From contig NZ_JAHKKG010000011.1 of NCBI RefSeq assembly GCF_018829635.1, positions 124,001 through 188,000 of the forward strand: DNA of 64,000 nucleotides, in the 5' to 3' direction. Below, piece by piece: positions 39,989 through 50,700 of the stretch (within the stretch, counting starts at the first letter, position 1; the number at the start of each line of letters is the position of its first letter). This DNA is from Paractinoplanes bogorensis (lineage in GTDB: Bacteria > Actinomycetota > Actinomycetes > Mycobacteriales > Micromonosporaceae). A program made the translations under genes and the position numbers. Under the pieces are notes generated by a model that made no database searches, was not told the DNA's origin, and saw only the letters and a program-made list of their open reading frames with translations.

Positions 39989-42900
39989 ATGCGCGATCTC
40001 GTGGCGGCAAGACGGATGGGGGCAGTGGTGCGGCAGGACTCACCGCGCTGGGAAGAGATCAATCCCAGCAGCTTCGAGTGGGAGAAGGACGGCCTGCGTG
40101 AGCTGGCCTCATACCTGCCTGACCAGGACCCGTTCCACGTATGGGCGAATGTCGAGTTCCTCGGCACCGACGGCTCACTCAACGAAGTCGATGCGCTGGT
40201 CCTGACCCGAAGCGGTCTCTATGTCGTCGAGTTGAAGCACTGGCAGGGCGAGATCGCCGGCGGCGGCGTTCAGTGGGTCCGCCGCATGCCTAATCAAAGG
40301 CTTCAGCCATACGACAATCCGCTGATCCTGGCTAACCGGAAAGCGAAACGCCTGGCCAGCCTGATCCGCTATTACGCAAAGCAGCACGGCAAGGACAAGC
40401 TGGTTCCGTTCGTCGGTGCCGCGGTCTTCCTGCACGCCCGCAACATGCGTTCACAGCTCGATGCGATCGGCGCCCAGCACATCTACGGGCTCGACAATCA
40501 TCCGGAATCGAACCTCCCGAGCCTCAAGCTCTTCATGCTCGACCGCCCGAAGCACGGCCCCGCCATTGATCCCGCGCGCGGCCAGCAGATCGTCGAACTC
40601 GTGCGTGGCGCCAATATCCGCCCGTCCGTGGCCGACCGCAAAATCAATCAACTGCTGCTACACGGCAAGCCGTTCGCCGAGGGCGTGGGCTGGCAGGACT
40701 TCATCGCCAAGCACATCATCGACCAGCAGATCACCCGGCGCGTGCGGTTCTACCTGACCAGCAAGGCCGCCACCGAAGACATACCGATCATCAAACGAGC
40801 CGCGGAGCGCGAGTTCCGCCTGCTCCAAGGCATCCAGCACCCCGGCGTGTCCCAGGCGCTCGACCTGACCGAGCACTCCTTCGGCCCGGCGGTCATCTTC
40901 AACCACGACCCCAATTCCGTACGCCTTGACCAGTGGCTCCTGCAGCACGAGGACAAGATGACCCTCGCGCAGCGGTTGCAGGTCATCGACGACATCGCCG
41001 AGATCATCGCGTACGCCCACAGCCGCCGCCTGGCCCACCGAGCGCTGAACCCGCAGGCCATCTACGTACGGCACCCCGAGAGCACTCGTCCGCAGTACCA
41101 GGTCACGGAGTGGCAGGCCGGCGGCCGCCTCGCCGATGCCACCCGGATGACCCGAGTGACCTCCACCGACGGTGCTGGCCTAGAGCTGTTCTTCGACGAC
41201 GACGTACGCCGCTATCAAGCACCCGAGGCTGCGCATCGAATCGACGTGCCCGGTATTCCGCTCGACGTCTTCTCGCTCGGCGCCATCGCCTATCGGATCT
41301 TCACCGGCAACACCCCAGCTGAGTCTCCCGAAGAACTCGTCGCCGCGGTCAGCGACGGCGGCCTGAACCTGTCGGCTTCGGCCGACGGCATCCCGGGCAC
41401 CCTGGCCACCCTTGTCTACGACGCGACGTTCGGGGACCCCGGCAAACGGCTCGCCAGCGTCGCGAAGTTCCGCGAGCGGATCGAGCAGGTCTGGGACGAA
41501 CTGACCGCTCCCGAACCCGAGCCGATCGTCGACCCGCTGGAAGCGCACAAGGGCGACATCCTCGAAGGAGGATGGACGGTCGTCAGCCGCCTGGGCAGCG
41601 GTGCCACCGCGACGGCGCTCCTCGTGTCGCAGGAAACAGGGGACGGCAAACGCGAGGTCGTACTCAAGGTGGCCCGCGACGAGCAGTTCGCAGAGCGGCT
41701 CAACAGCGAGGCCGGGGTGCTGCGCAAGATGCACCACCACTGGCAGGTAGCCGCCCTGATCGGGGAGCCCGTGACGATCGGCGGCCGGACGGCCCTGGTC
41801 CTGGAGATCGCCGGTGAGCGCACCCTCGCCGAGGACCTCGAGGGTGGCCGCCGCCTCGCCCTCGACCTGCTCGAACGCTACGGCCGGGACCTGCTCGACA
41901 TCCTGACGTTCTTCGAGGGCGAAGGCGTCATGCATCGCGACATCAAGCCGGCCAACCTCGCGGCCCGGCCCCGGCCCAGCGACCGGCAGCCCCACCTCTG
42001 CATCTTCGACTTCTCTCTGGCCGCCGCCGCACCCGAGCAGATCACCGCCGGCACTCCGCCCTATCTGGACCCGTTCCTCGGCCCGCCCCGGCGCCTGCGC
42101 TACGACACCGCCGCCGACCGGTTCTCGGCCGCGGTCACGCTCTTCGAGATGGCGACCGGGACACTCCCGCGCTGGGGCAGCGACGCCAACCCCGCCACGG
42201 TGAAGGACGAGGTGACGCTCGACCCCGCGAAGTTTGAGCCCGCCATCGCCGATCGGCTCGTACCCTTCTTCGCCAAGGCCCTCGCCCGCGAGGTGAAGGA
42301 CCGTTTCCCCACCGCTGAGCAGATGGCCGACGCCTGGCGGATGATCTTCTATCAGATCCCGGAACCGGCCGAGGTCGGGCCGGGCGAGGCGCCCCCTCTG
42401 CCCGAGGCACTCTCCCGCGCCTCGGCCCTCGATGCAGTCGGACTCACCCCGCGTGCACTGTCCGCCCTCAACCGGCTCGGCGTCGCCTCCGTCGGCGAGC
42501 TGCTCGACTACGAGCCTTCCGCGCTGACCCGGGCCCAGGGCGTTCCCGACGCCACCCGCAAGGAGATCCTCGCCCGGGTCCGCGCGCTGCGCGTGGAACT
42601 CAGCGGCACACCCGAACCCGAACCGGTGGCCGAGGGCGCGGTGCCCTTCGGAATCGAAGCCGTGGCCGCCATCCTGCTGCCCGGTGCGCGCGCCACGGAC
42701 TACAACACGGTCGCGATGCTGCTCGGGCAGGCGCCGACCGCTGGCGGCCGCTATCTGCGCTGGCTGTCCCAGTCCGAGGCAGCGACGGCGATGGGCCAGA
42801 CCCAGCCGCAGATCTCCAGCCTGATCCGCAAACACGTCAAGAGGTGGCGCGACAACCCGGCCATCGCGTCAATCCGCGACGAGATCATCGCCATGCTCGA

Positions 42901-44158
42901 CACCCGGGGCCTCGTGATGTCCTCCGAGGAGATCGCCGAGGCATTGATCCTCTCTCGGGGCTCCTACTCCGGCGAGCCCCGCCGCACAGCCCAGGCTGTC
43001 GGGCTGGTGCGGGTCGCCGTCGAAGTCGAGCTGCTGCGCGGCGGCGAGTCACGGGTCGCGCACAACCGCTTCCACGGCTCCGGCACAGTGCTGGTCGGCC
43101 GTGAGCCGGATGACCCCCAGGCCGAAACCACGGCGAACGACTTCCTTGCGTACGCCGTGCAACTCGGCAAGACCGCCACGGCCATCGCCGGGCATGAACT
43201 GCCCCTGACCCGGCAGCGGGCCATCGAACGTCTGCGTGCCGTTCCCCAACCAGAGGGGATGCCCGCCCTCAGCGAGGCCCGGCTACTGCAGTTGGCCGCC
43301 GCCGCCACGCACGGTCTGGCCGATGTGAACGCCCAGGGCCAGTTCTATCCCGTCGGCATGCCGGCCGAGCGAGCCCTGCGCCTCGCCGTCGGCGCCTTGG
43401 TCGGGCAGAAGCTGGCCGTTGATCAGCTGCGTGATCGCGTGCGGGCCCGGTTCCCCCTCGCCGAGCCTTTGCCCAACCGGCCGCACCTCACGAACTTGCT
43501 CGAGTCGCTGGACGTGCCGCTCTCCTGGGACGAGACCGAGCAAGCATACGTGCCTCCGGCCCGGACTATCGGCTTCAGTAGTACGCGGATGGCCAGCACC
43601 ATGGCTCCGCTGGCCGGCCCGTCCGACGTCTCCGAGTCTGACGCCAAACTGGCGACTGCTCTCGAACGGAATGCCTACCTCGCCGTCCTAGCCGACCGGC
43701 GCTTCTACGGCAAGGCCCGCCGCGCTCTACTCGACCGGTTACCACTCACCGAGCTGGACGTGACCGCCCTCCTGATCGACAAGCTGCGCGGTACGAGGTT
43801 CGCCTGGGAGACGATCGTCGCTGCTGACAGTGGGGATGCAGCCGATCAGAACTTCCGCGCCTTGACCGTCATGGTGCAGAAGCATGTCATCCCGGCAGTC
43901 GAAGAGCTACTAGCAGGGGACGGGCCTCTGCTGATCACCGAGGCTGCGCCGCTCGCTCGCTATGGGCAGATGCAGCTCCTGCAACGTTTGGCCGACCCGA
44001 CCCACCCTCGGGCGGCGGCTCGCTTGTTGCTGGTACCGGCGCGACGGCCCGAGCCGGTCGTGCTGGATGCCGAGCAGATTCCTTTGACTTCTCCGGTCAG
44101 CCAGTCCTTATGGCTGCCGGACCCCTGGATCAACCGCGTCGGCGAGAGGACTGCCTGA
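39989..44158 (+). CDS. pglW: PglW: NERD-domain Ser/Thr kinase of type 2 BREX
   Basis: The 1389-residue protein has an N-terminal NERD nuclease-related domain (about 35-160; NEVDALVLTRSGLYVVELKHW). A first kinase-like domain (about 250-510) has an HRALNPQ loop in place of HRDxxxxN, so it is a pseudokinase. The second kinase (about 522-790) has LGSGATATALL, VVLKVARD, MHRDIKPANL and DFSLA in place of DFG. The C-terminal third holds a helix-hairpin-helix/alpha-CTD-like segment (LNRLGVASVGELLDY) and an HTH. Size and order match PglW of the Streptomyces phage growth limitation system. Possible starts at ATG 40016 or nearby GTGs cannot be excluded. It is the first gene of the six-gene operon. Confidence 0.9.
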   Translation: MRDLVAARRMGAVVRQDSPRWEEINPSSFEWEKDGLRELASYLPDQDPFHVWANVEFLGTDGSLNEVDALVLTRSGLYVVELKHWQGEIAGGGVQWVRRMPNQRLQPYDNPLILANRKAKRLASLIRYYAKQHGKDKLVPFVGAAVFLHARNMRSQLDAIGAQHIYGLDNHPESNLPSLKLFMLDRPKHGPAIDPARGQQIVELVRGANIRPSVADRKINQLLLHGKPFAEGVGWQDFIAKHIIDQQITRRVRFYLTSKAATEDIPIIKRAAEREFRLLQGIQHPGVSQALDLTEHSFGPAVIFNHDPNSVRLDQWLLQHEDKMTLAQRLQVIDDIAEIIAYAHSRRLAHRALNPQAIYVRHPESTRPQYQVTEWQAGGRLADATRMTRVTSTDGAGLELFFDDDVRRYQAPEAAHRIDVPGIPLDVFSLGAIAYRIFTGNTPAESPEELVAAVSDGGLNLSASADGIPGTLATLVYDATFGDPGKRLASVAKFRERIEQVWDELTAPEPEPIVDPLEAHKGDILEGGWTVVSRLGSGATATALLVSQETGDGKREVVLKVARDEQFAERLNSEAGVLRKMHHHWQVAALIGEPVTIGGRTALVLEIAGERTLAEDLEGGRRLALDLLERYGRDLLDILTFFEGEGVMHRDIKPANLAARPRPSDRQPHLCIFDFSLAAAAPEQITAGTPPYLDPFLGPPRRLRYDTAADRFSAAVTLFEMATGTLPRWGSDANPATVKDEVTLDPAKFEPAIADRLVPFFAKALAREVKDRFPTAEQMADAWRMIFYQIPEPAEVGPGEAPPLPEALSRASALDAVGLTPRALSALNRLGVASVGELLDYEPSALTRAQGVPDATRKEILARVRALRVELSGTPEPEPVAEGAVPFGIEAVAAILLPGARATDYNTVAMLLGQAPTAGGRYLRWLSQSEAATAMGQTQPQISSLIRKHVKRWRDNPAIASIRDEIIAMLDTRGLVMSSEEIAEALILSRGSYSGEPRRTAQAVGLVRVAVEVELLRGGESRVAHNRFHGSGTVLVGREPDDPQAETTANDFLAYAVQLGKTATAIAGHELPLTRQRAIERLRAVPQPEGMPALSEARLLQLAAAATHGLADVNAQGQFYPVGMPAERALRLAVGALVGQKLAVDQLRDRVRARFPLAEPLPNRPHLTNLLESLDVPLSWDETEQAYVPPARTIGFSSTRMASTMAPLAGPSDVSESDAKLATALERNAYLAVLADRRFYGKARRALLDRLPLTELDVTALLIDKLRGTRFAWETIVAADSGDAADQNFRALTVMVQKHVIPAVEELLAGDGPLLITEAAPLARYGQMQLLQRLADPTHPRAAARLLLVPARRPEPVVLDAEQIPLTSPVSQSLWLPDPWINRVGERTA

Positions 44159-47100
44159 TGATCGAGCTCAAGGCGTTGCAAGGCCAGGTAAGGCTTCTGG
44201 TCGACGATTTACGAGACCAGGTGGCCGCAATCGCGGAGTTGCACTCGTCGCTGACGGCCGAATATAGGTCCGCGATTAAGGCTCAGCGAACCGCTGCGAC
44301 TTTCGAGACTTGGTTGGAAGACGTACTTGATCAGGCTGCTGTGGCTTGGGTGCTCAGCTGTGTTTTCGTCCGGTTCTGCGAGGATAACGATCTGGTTAGG
44401 CGTTGCTGGATCGGGGGCCCAGCGCATGCGGCGCCGGCGGAGCGCGCTTTGCAGGAACGGCAAGGCTATCTGATTTCCCATCCCTTGCATAATGACAGGC
44501 ATTGGTTACGCGAGTCTTTCACCTACTTGGCCTCGTTGCGCGCTACCGGTAAGATATTTGACGCACATAATCCAGTATGGCGCTTCGATATTACCGGTCA
44601 GGCAGCCGAACGGCTGTCGGATTTCTTTCGGCAAGGCGAGGGTAGTCAGTCGCTGGAATCACCGCAGCTGAATACTCGGTTCTTGGGTGACCTATATCAA
44701 CATCTTTCTGTTCATGCGCGCGAAACATATGCCCTATTGCAGACGCCGGAGTTCGTCGAGAAGTTCATCCTTGACCGCACGTTCGAACCGGCCTACCGGG
44801 AGTTTGGCCTAGCCGAGATAAATGTCATCGATCCAACCTGTGGTTCAGGGCACTTCATACTCGGTGCGTTCGATCGTTTGGTGGCTCGATGGAAGCAGCG
44901 GGAGCCGGGAACCGACGTCCGGGTTCATGTCCAGAAAGCTCTTTCGCAAGTAACGGGCGTCGATATCAACCCGTTCGCGGTCGCGATTGCCAGGTTTCGT
45001 CTGATGATTGCGGCACTGAACGAGTGTGGCCTCAACGATCTGGAAACTGCGCCGGCTTTTGAGCTTCGGCTGGCGACTGGCGATGCACTGCTGGGATGGG
45101 GTCGTACGTCGACCCATCAAGGTGAACTTGTTTACGACGAATCGAATGACTCGAAAGCTTTTGCCTTCAATTCCGAGGATTTCGATGAGCTAGCAGATTA
45201 CCTGAGCTTGGGGAGATATTCGGTAGTCGTCGGCAACCCTCCCTATATCGCCGTTAAGGACAGTGCGCTTCGATCGCTGTACCGGAAGCGATTCTCGGCT
45301 TGCTCCGGGAGGTACGTCCTGACGGTTCCCTTTGCGCAACTGTTCTTCAGGCTCGCTAAGCGTGGAGCGGCCGACGGCAGCGGGGCGGGATATGTTGGGC
45401 AGATCACCTCTAATTCCTTCATGAAGCGAGAGTTCGGCAAAAAGCTCATCAACGAGTACTTTGCTGGAGAGGTCGAGCTGAGTGAAGTCATTGACGCTTC
45501 GGGCGCATCTATTCCTAACCACGGAACTCCGACCGTTATTCTCGTCGGTAGAAATCGTATTGTCAGTCTCCGGTACAGCGGACTCATCAGAGCGATCCTA
45601 GGCGTTCGTGGCGAAACCTCGACACCCAGCATGCCGGAGAATGCCCCGGTATGGAGTGCGATTGTTCGGCAGATTGATGCCCCAGGATCAAATTCTGAGT
45701 GGATCAACTGTGTCGATCTCGACCGGCAGCGACTTGCGCGGCATCCTTGGAGCCTGTCCGGCGGTGCTGCTCCGGACGTAATGGATCATCTTGAGTCTAA
45801 CTCTCGGCGCAATCTGGGGGAGATTGCGCAGGAGATCGGCATTACGGCTGTTACCGGAGAAGACGACCTCTATCTCTTGGCAAGCGCAGACGCGGCTCGG
45901 CGCCTCGGTGTGACCAAAGTAGTGCCTCTGGTCGAGGGTGATGCGGTTCGAGACTTTCGAGTGATTTCGACAGATACTGCCCTGTGGCCGTATTCAGATA
46001 ATTTCGAAGTGCTGGATATCTCTGTCTTGGGTGAGCTTGGAAAGCTTTTCGAGACCTACCGCGAAGCAATTAACCGGAGAAAGCGTTTCGGTACGCCGAT
46101 GGTGGAGCGCGGGCTTACCTGGTGGGAGTGGCAAGAGCTGTATCGAGAAAAGCTTAGGTCGCCTCTTTCTATCGTGTATGCCGAGGTTGCTACACATAAT
46201 CATTTCGTTTTCGACCGGGGTGGAAAAGTATTTAACCGGACGGCACCCGTCGTAAAGCTTGGGCCGGATGCCGCCGAAGTGGAATATCTGAAGGTGCTCG
46301 GGGTGCTGGCCAGTTCGGCCGGATGTTTCTGGCTGAAGCAGGTTAGCCATAACAAAGGCGGGCCGGGTGGCGGCAGTTCCAAGGGTGAGAAATGGCGTGA
46401 CTTCTATCAATTCAACTCCACCAAACTGAAATCCTTTCCCTTGCCAGACGCTTTCCCGCAGCGGCAGATCGAAATTCTGGATTCCTTGGCTAGCCGCCTT
46501 GCTTCCGTCATGCCTGAGAATGTCATCAACCAGGACGTTCCGACTCGAGCGGGCCTCGAGGCTGCTCGAAACGAGTATGAATCACTTCAGCGACAGATGG
46601 TCGCCCACCAGGAAGAGCTGGATTGGGAGACTTACCGCTGCTACGGCCTGACCGACGGGGACTTCACCACGCCGGCGCCTCCGGAGATCACTCTCGGGCA
46701 GCGCGCTTTTGAGATTGTTTTTGCTCGTGAGGTGGCTGACGGTCGGGCGCAGACTCGATGGTTCTCCGACTTCGGTGGAATGCCGACCACGGAGCTACCT
46801 GACACTTGGAGTGCCGAATACCGGGCAGTTGTGCAACGGCGACTAGATGCTATTTCGTCGGATACGCGAATCTCGTTGCTCGAACGACCAGATTTCAAAC
46901 GGCCTTGGGACTGGCCGACTTGGGGCTCGTTGGAGAAGGCGGCGCTGCGCGACTGGCTATTGGGTCGGCTGGAAGCGGACGAGATCTGGGCGGGCGCCCC
47001 CATGCCGAAGTCCGTAGCGCAGCTGGCTGATCACGTACGTCACGATGACGTATTTCGGTCGGTTATGGACTTATGGGTGGGATCTGACCAATATGATTTG

Positions 47101-47664
47101 GTCAAGACTATCGGAAAATTGATAACTGACGATCATGTGCCGTACCTTCCGTCGCTTCGGTATAAAGAAAGCGGTCTGCGGAAGCGCGTGCAGTGGGAAA
47201 ATACATGGGATCTTCAACGACGGAAAGTCAGAGGCGAGGATCTTGAAATTCCTTTACCGCCCAAGTACGCCACCGGCGACTTCGCTAAAGCAAGTTATTG
47301 GCGTAACAGGGGCAAGCTTGACGTGCCGGCCGAGCGTTTCATCTCTTACCCGAATGTCGGTCGTGAAGGTGATCCCACATTGCTGGTGGGCTGGGCAGGT
47401 TGGGACAAACTATCCCAAGCGCAGGCGTTGGCCACGATCTATCTTGATCGAAAGAACGTGGCCGGCTGGCAGCGAGAGGGCCTGCTCCCATTGCTGGCGG
47501 GTCTGACAGAGCTCGAGCCATGGCTGAAGCAATGGTTCGACGAGGAGCGTGCGGGCTTCCCGGGAGGCACTCCAGCGAAGTTCTTCACCAATTTCGTCAA
47601 TGCCGAGCTGGCGACGTTGGGCGCCGATCGGAATGACCTTGTCAAGATCCGCGGGCTGATGTGA
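44158..47664 (+). CDS. pglX: PglX: BREX adenine-specific DNA methyltransferase
   Basis: The ATG at 44158 shares its A with the pglW stop (TGATG) and follows GAGAGGA. The 1168-residue protein has the SAM site VIDPTCGSGHFILGAF (about 224) and the catalytic motif VVVGNPPYIAVKD (about 359), placing it with N6-adenine methyltransferases of the PglX/BrxX family. The C-terminal half contains the recognition region. In BREX it marks host DNA (or, in classical Pgl, phage DNA). Its base composition is clearly lower in GC than the flanking pgl genes and codon use is less biased, a sign that this gene was exchanged by recombination. Confidence 0.93.
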   Translation: MIELKALQGQVRLLVDDLRDQVAAIAELHSSLTAEYRSAIKAQRTAATFETWLEDVLDQAAVAWVLSCVFVRFCEDNDLVRRCWIGGPAHAAPAERALQERQGYLISHPLHNDRHWLRESFTYLASLRATGKIFDAHNPVWRFDITGQAAERLSDFFRQGEGSQSLESPQLNTRFLGDLYQHLSVHARETYALLQTPEFVEKFILDRTFEPAYREFGLAEINVIDPTCGSGHFILGAFDRLVARWKQREPGTDVRVHVQKALSQVTGVDINPFAVAIARFRLMIAALNECGLNDLETAPAFELRLATGDALLGWGRTSTHQGELVYDESNDSKAFAFNSEDFDELADYLSLGRYSVVVGNPPYIAVKDSALRSLYRKRFSACSGRYVLTVPFAQLFFRLAKRGAADGSGAGYVGQITSNSFMKREFGKKLINEYFAGEVELSEVIDASGASIPNHGTPTVILVGRNRIVSLRYSGLIRAILGVRGETSTPSMPENAPVWSAIVRQIDAPGSNSEWINCVDLDRQRLARHPWSLSGGAAPDVMDHLESNSRRNLGEIAQEIGITAVTGEDDLYLLASADAARRLGVTKVVPLVEGDAVRDFRVISTDTALWPYSDNFEVLDISVLGELGKLFETYREAINRRKRFGTPMVERGLTWWEWQELYREKLRSPLSIVYAEVATHNHFVFDRGGKVFNRTAPVVKLGPDAAEVEYLKVLGVLASSAGCFWLKQVSHNKGGPGGGSSKGEKWRDFYQFNSTKLKSFPLPDAFPQRQIEILDSLASRLASVMPENVINQDVPTRAGLEAARNEYESLQRQMVAHQEELDWETYRCYGLTDGDFTTPAPPEITLGQRAFEIVFAREVADGRAQTRWFSDFGGMPTTELPDTWSAEYRAVVQRRLDAISSDTRISLLERPDFKRPWDWPTWGSLEKAALRDWLLGRLEADEIWAGAPMPKSVAQLADHVRHDDVFRSVMDLWVGSDQYDLVKTIGKLITDDHVPYLPSLRYKESGLRKRVQWENTWDLQRRKVRGEDLEIPLPPKYATGDFAKASYWRNRGKLDVPAERFISYPNVGREGDPTLLVGWAGWDKLSQAQALATIYLDRKNVAGWQREGLLPLLAGLTELEPWLKQWFDEERAGFPGGTPAKFFTNFVNAELATLGADRNDLVKIRGLM

Positions 47665-47761
47665 TCAGGTGAGCAGGAGTCCATGGCTGGCGGCAATTAG
47701 CACGGCATAAGATTGATCAGTGCTAGAACGAAAAACTCTGAGTCCTGTTAAGGAGTAGACG

Positions 47762-50700
47762 TTGACATTGTTGCGCGACCTCATCGACATCCCGAACTCG
47801 GTCGGGGACTCCGACTTTGTGGTCAGGGCGTCCGAGGGCGCTGACCTCAAAAAGTACGTCGTGACCGATGACCTGCGGCGGAACTTTGATGACGCGCTCG
47901 GGATGGTGGCGCACGCCGTGCGGAGTGGGAAGTCGCAGGCGAAGTTCCTGCACGGCTCGTTCGGCTCGGGTAAGTCGCACTTTATGGCGGTGTTGCGGGA
48001 GATCCTGCGACACAACGAGTTGGCCAAAGACGTTCGGGGGTTGGCCGAGCCGATCGACAAGGCGGAGCCGTTTCTGAAAGGCCGGAAGTTCCTGACGCTG
48101 AGCTTCCACATGCTCGATGCGCGTTCGGTCGAGCAGGCTGTCCTTGAGGGCTATCTGCGCCAGATCAAGCAGCTTCACCCGGATGCGCCTGTGCCGGCCG
48201 TGCACCGATCCGATGCGCTGCTTGCGAATGCTCAGCGGCTTCGCGGACAGATGGGTGACGACAAGTTCTTCGAGGTTCTCGGTGGTGGCGGCTCGTCCGA
48301 AGGGACCAGCGGTTCGCTCTCGGCCGACATGGCCCGGGAGGGTGACTGGTCACCGGAGACCTACGCGGCCGCGGCCGCCGAACCGCCGGGTACGCCACTG
48401 CGGGACACCCTGGTGAGCGCGCTCACCAGTGTCTACTTCGCGGGGGCAGTACAGAGCGCCGAGTATCTCGATCTCGACACCGGCCTCGCCGTCATCACGC
48501 GACACGCCAAGAACCTCGGCTACGACGCCATGGTGTTCTTCCTTGACGAGCTGATCCTCTGGCTCTCGACCAAGATTGCCGACCACACCTTTGTACAGAC
48601 AGAAGGTGCCAAGCTCAACAAGCTTGTGGAGTCGGCCGATTCCTCGCGGCCATTGCCGATCGTCTCGTTCGTAGCCCGGCAACGCAACCTGGAGGACTTC
48701 CTCGGACCGCAGGTCGGCGGCACCGAGCGGGCCGCTCTTGCCGACGTGATGCGCAGCGTGCAGGGCCGGCTCGGTCAAGACATCGTGCTGGCCGACACCA
48801 ACCTCCCCGAGATCACCGAGAAGCGACTGCTCAAGCCGCTGACCGAGGACGCGCGCAAGACGATCGACAACGCCTTCAACACGGTCAAGAACCGGCGCGA
48901 TGTCTGGGACACGCTCCTTCTCGGCGCTCAGTTCGGCGACGCTGGCATCGGCTCCGACGCCAGCGCGTTTCGACGTCTCTACCCGTTCTCGCCTGCCTTG
49001 GTTGCCACGCTTGTTGCGCTGTCGCAAGCGCTTCAGCGCGAGCGGACAGCACTCAAGGTAATGACTGAGCTGCTCGTCGACCGACGTGACACCCTTCAGG
49101 TCAATGATCTGATCGGAGTCGCCGCTCTCTTCGAGCCGCTTGTGCTCCGGGGCGAACTGCCGGACCGGCCCCTGCTCAAGCAGAAGTTCCAGAACGCGCG
49201 CGAGAGCTACCGCAGCCGCTTCCGCCCGTTCCTACTCGGCCTCCACAACATCACCGAGGCCGAAGCCGCCAATCACGCGGATTTCCAGGTCGACGACAAA
49301 CTGATCAAGACGCTGATCCTTGGGTACCTGGTTCCCGAGGTGCCGGCGCTGCACAACCTGACCGCGGCCAAACTGCACGCGCTCAACTTCGGCTCGATCG
49401 CCTCGCCGCTGCCAAACTACGAGAGCCAGATCGTTCTCGATCGGCTCCGGCGCCTCAACGCCGACGTCGGGGACCTCTACATCTCCGACGGCCCGGACCC
49501 GGTCATTCAGGTCCGCATTGCGGCCGAGGACTACGACCGTCTCCTCGATCTGGTGCCGGCCAACGAGACTGCCACCAACCAGGTGCAACACCTGGTCCGC
49601 GGTATGATCTGCGACGAGCTCGGCATCGAGAGCAAGTCCGGCGGCTTCGGCGAGTTCGTCTATCAGCGTGAGTGGCGCGGCCGGAAGCACCTCATCAACG
49701 TGCGATTCGGCAACGTTCGCGACCGCGACAACATGCCGGACAACGCACTGATGGCCGACGGTGACGCCTGGCGGGTGGTCATCGACTATCCGTTCGACGC
49801 CCCAGGCCACCTGCGCAACGAGGACTTCGCCCGCATCGAGACCCTCCCGAAGGGCTCGTCCACCGTCTTCTGGATGCCGCTCTTCCTCAGCGACGAGTCC
49901 TTCGGCCGGGTCGCGACTCTGTCCAAGGTGAACTACCTGCTTGAAGGGCCTAGCGGCAACCGGATTGACAGCATCGCGGCCGACCAGTCCAAGGCGTGGC
50001 GCGAGGGAGCGAAGGCCTACTTCCAGCAGCGTCAGCAACAGCTGCGCTCCGCACTGACGGGTGCCTTCAAACAGGCGTACGGCGCCGCCGCTCCCGACCC
50101 GGGCGTGGTCGAGCCGGACACGGTCGGAATCCTTTACACGCTCGCCGACGGCCTCCGCATCGGAGACCCGGTCGGTGGCATCCTGCGCGACGCGTTCAGC
50201 AACCTGACCGGGCAGTTGCTCGCCTGGTCCTACCCGGGCACCCCGGCTTTGCCGGAGGATGAGAAGACTCCGACCAAGGCCGAGCTGGCCAAGATTCTTC
50301 GGTACGCCCGCGAGGCGGTTGCCGATCCCACCAAGGGCATAGCGGTCGACCAGGCCGACCAGAAGACCATCAAACGAATCTGCAACCCGTTGCGGCTGGG
50401 TGCGCTGTCCGAGCACCGATACGTGCTTACCGGCAGCACTTGCTGGTGGAGTGGTCACCTGACGCAGGGGGCGGCTCGGGAGGGCTACACCGACCATTTC
50501 CCCGTACATGTTCTGCGCAGCCAGCTCGACCTCGACAAGCCGCGCGGTTTCGACCACGACCTGCAGAACCTGATCCTGGCGGTCTTTGCTGAGGAGCAGC
50601 AGCTCGGTTGGTATCAGCACGGAACGCCGGTTCAGGTCACGACACTGCAGACGATCACCGACCAGTTGGAACTGCGGCACATCGACCTTCCGGCCGAAGA

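Noticed and set aside
41180..42835. 551-codon minus-strand frame inside pglW
   Set aside because: It lies wholly within the kinase domain coding sequence and shows no recognisable domain.
49232..50680. 482-codon minus-strand frame inside pglY
   Set aside because: Antisense shadow of a confidently assigned BREX gene, without start signals or motifs.
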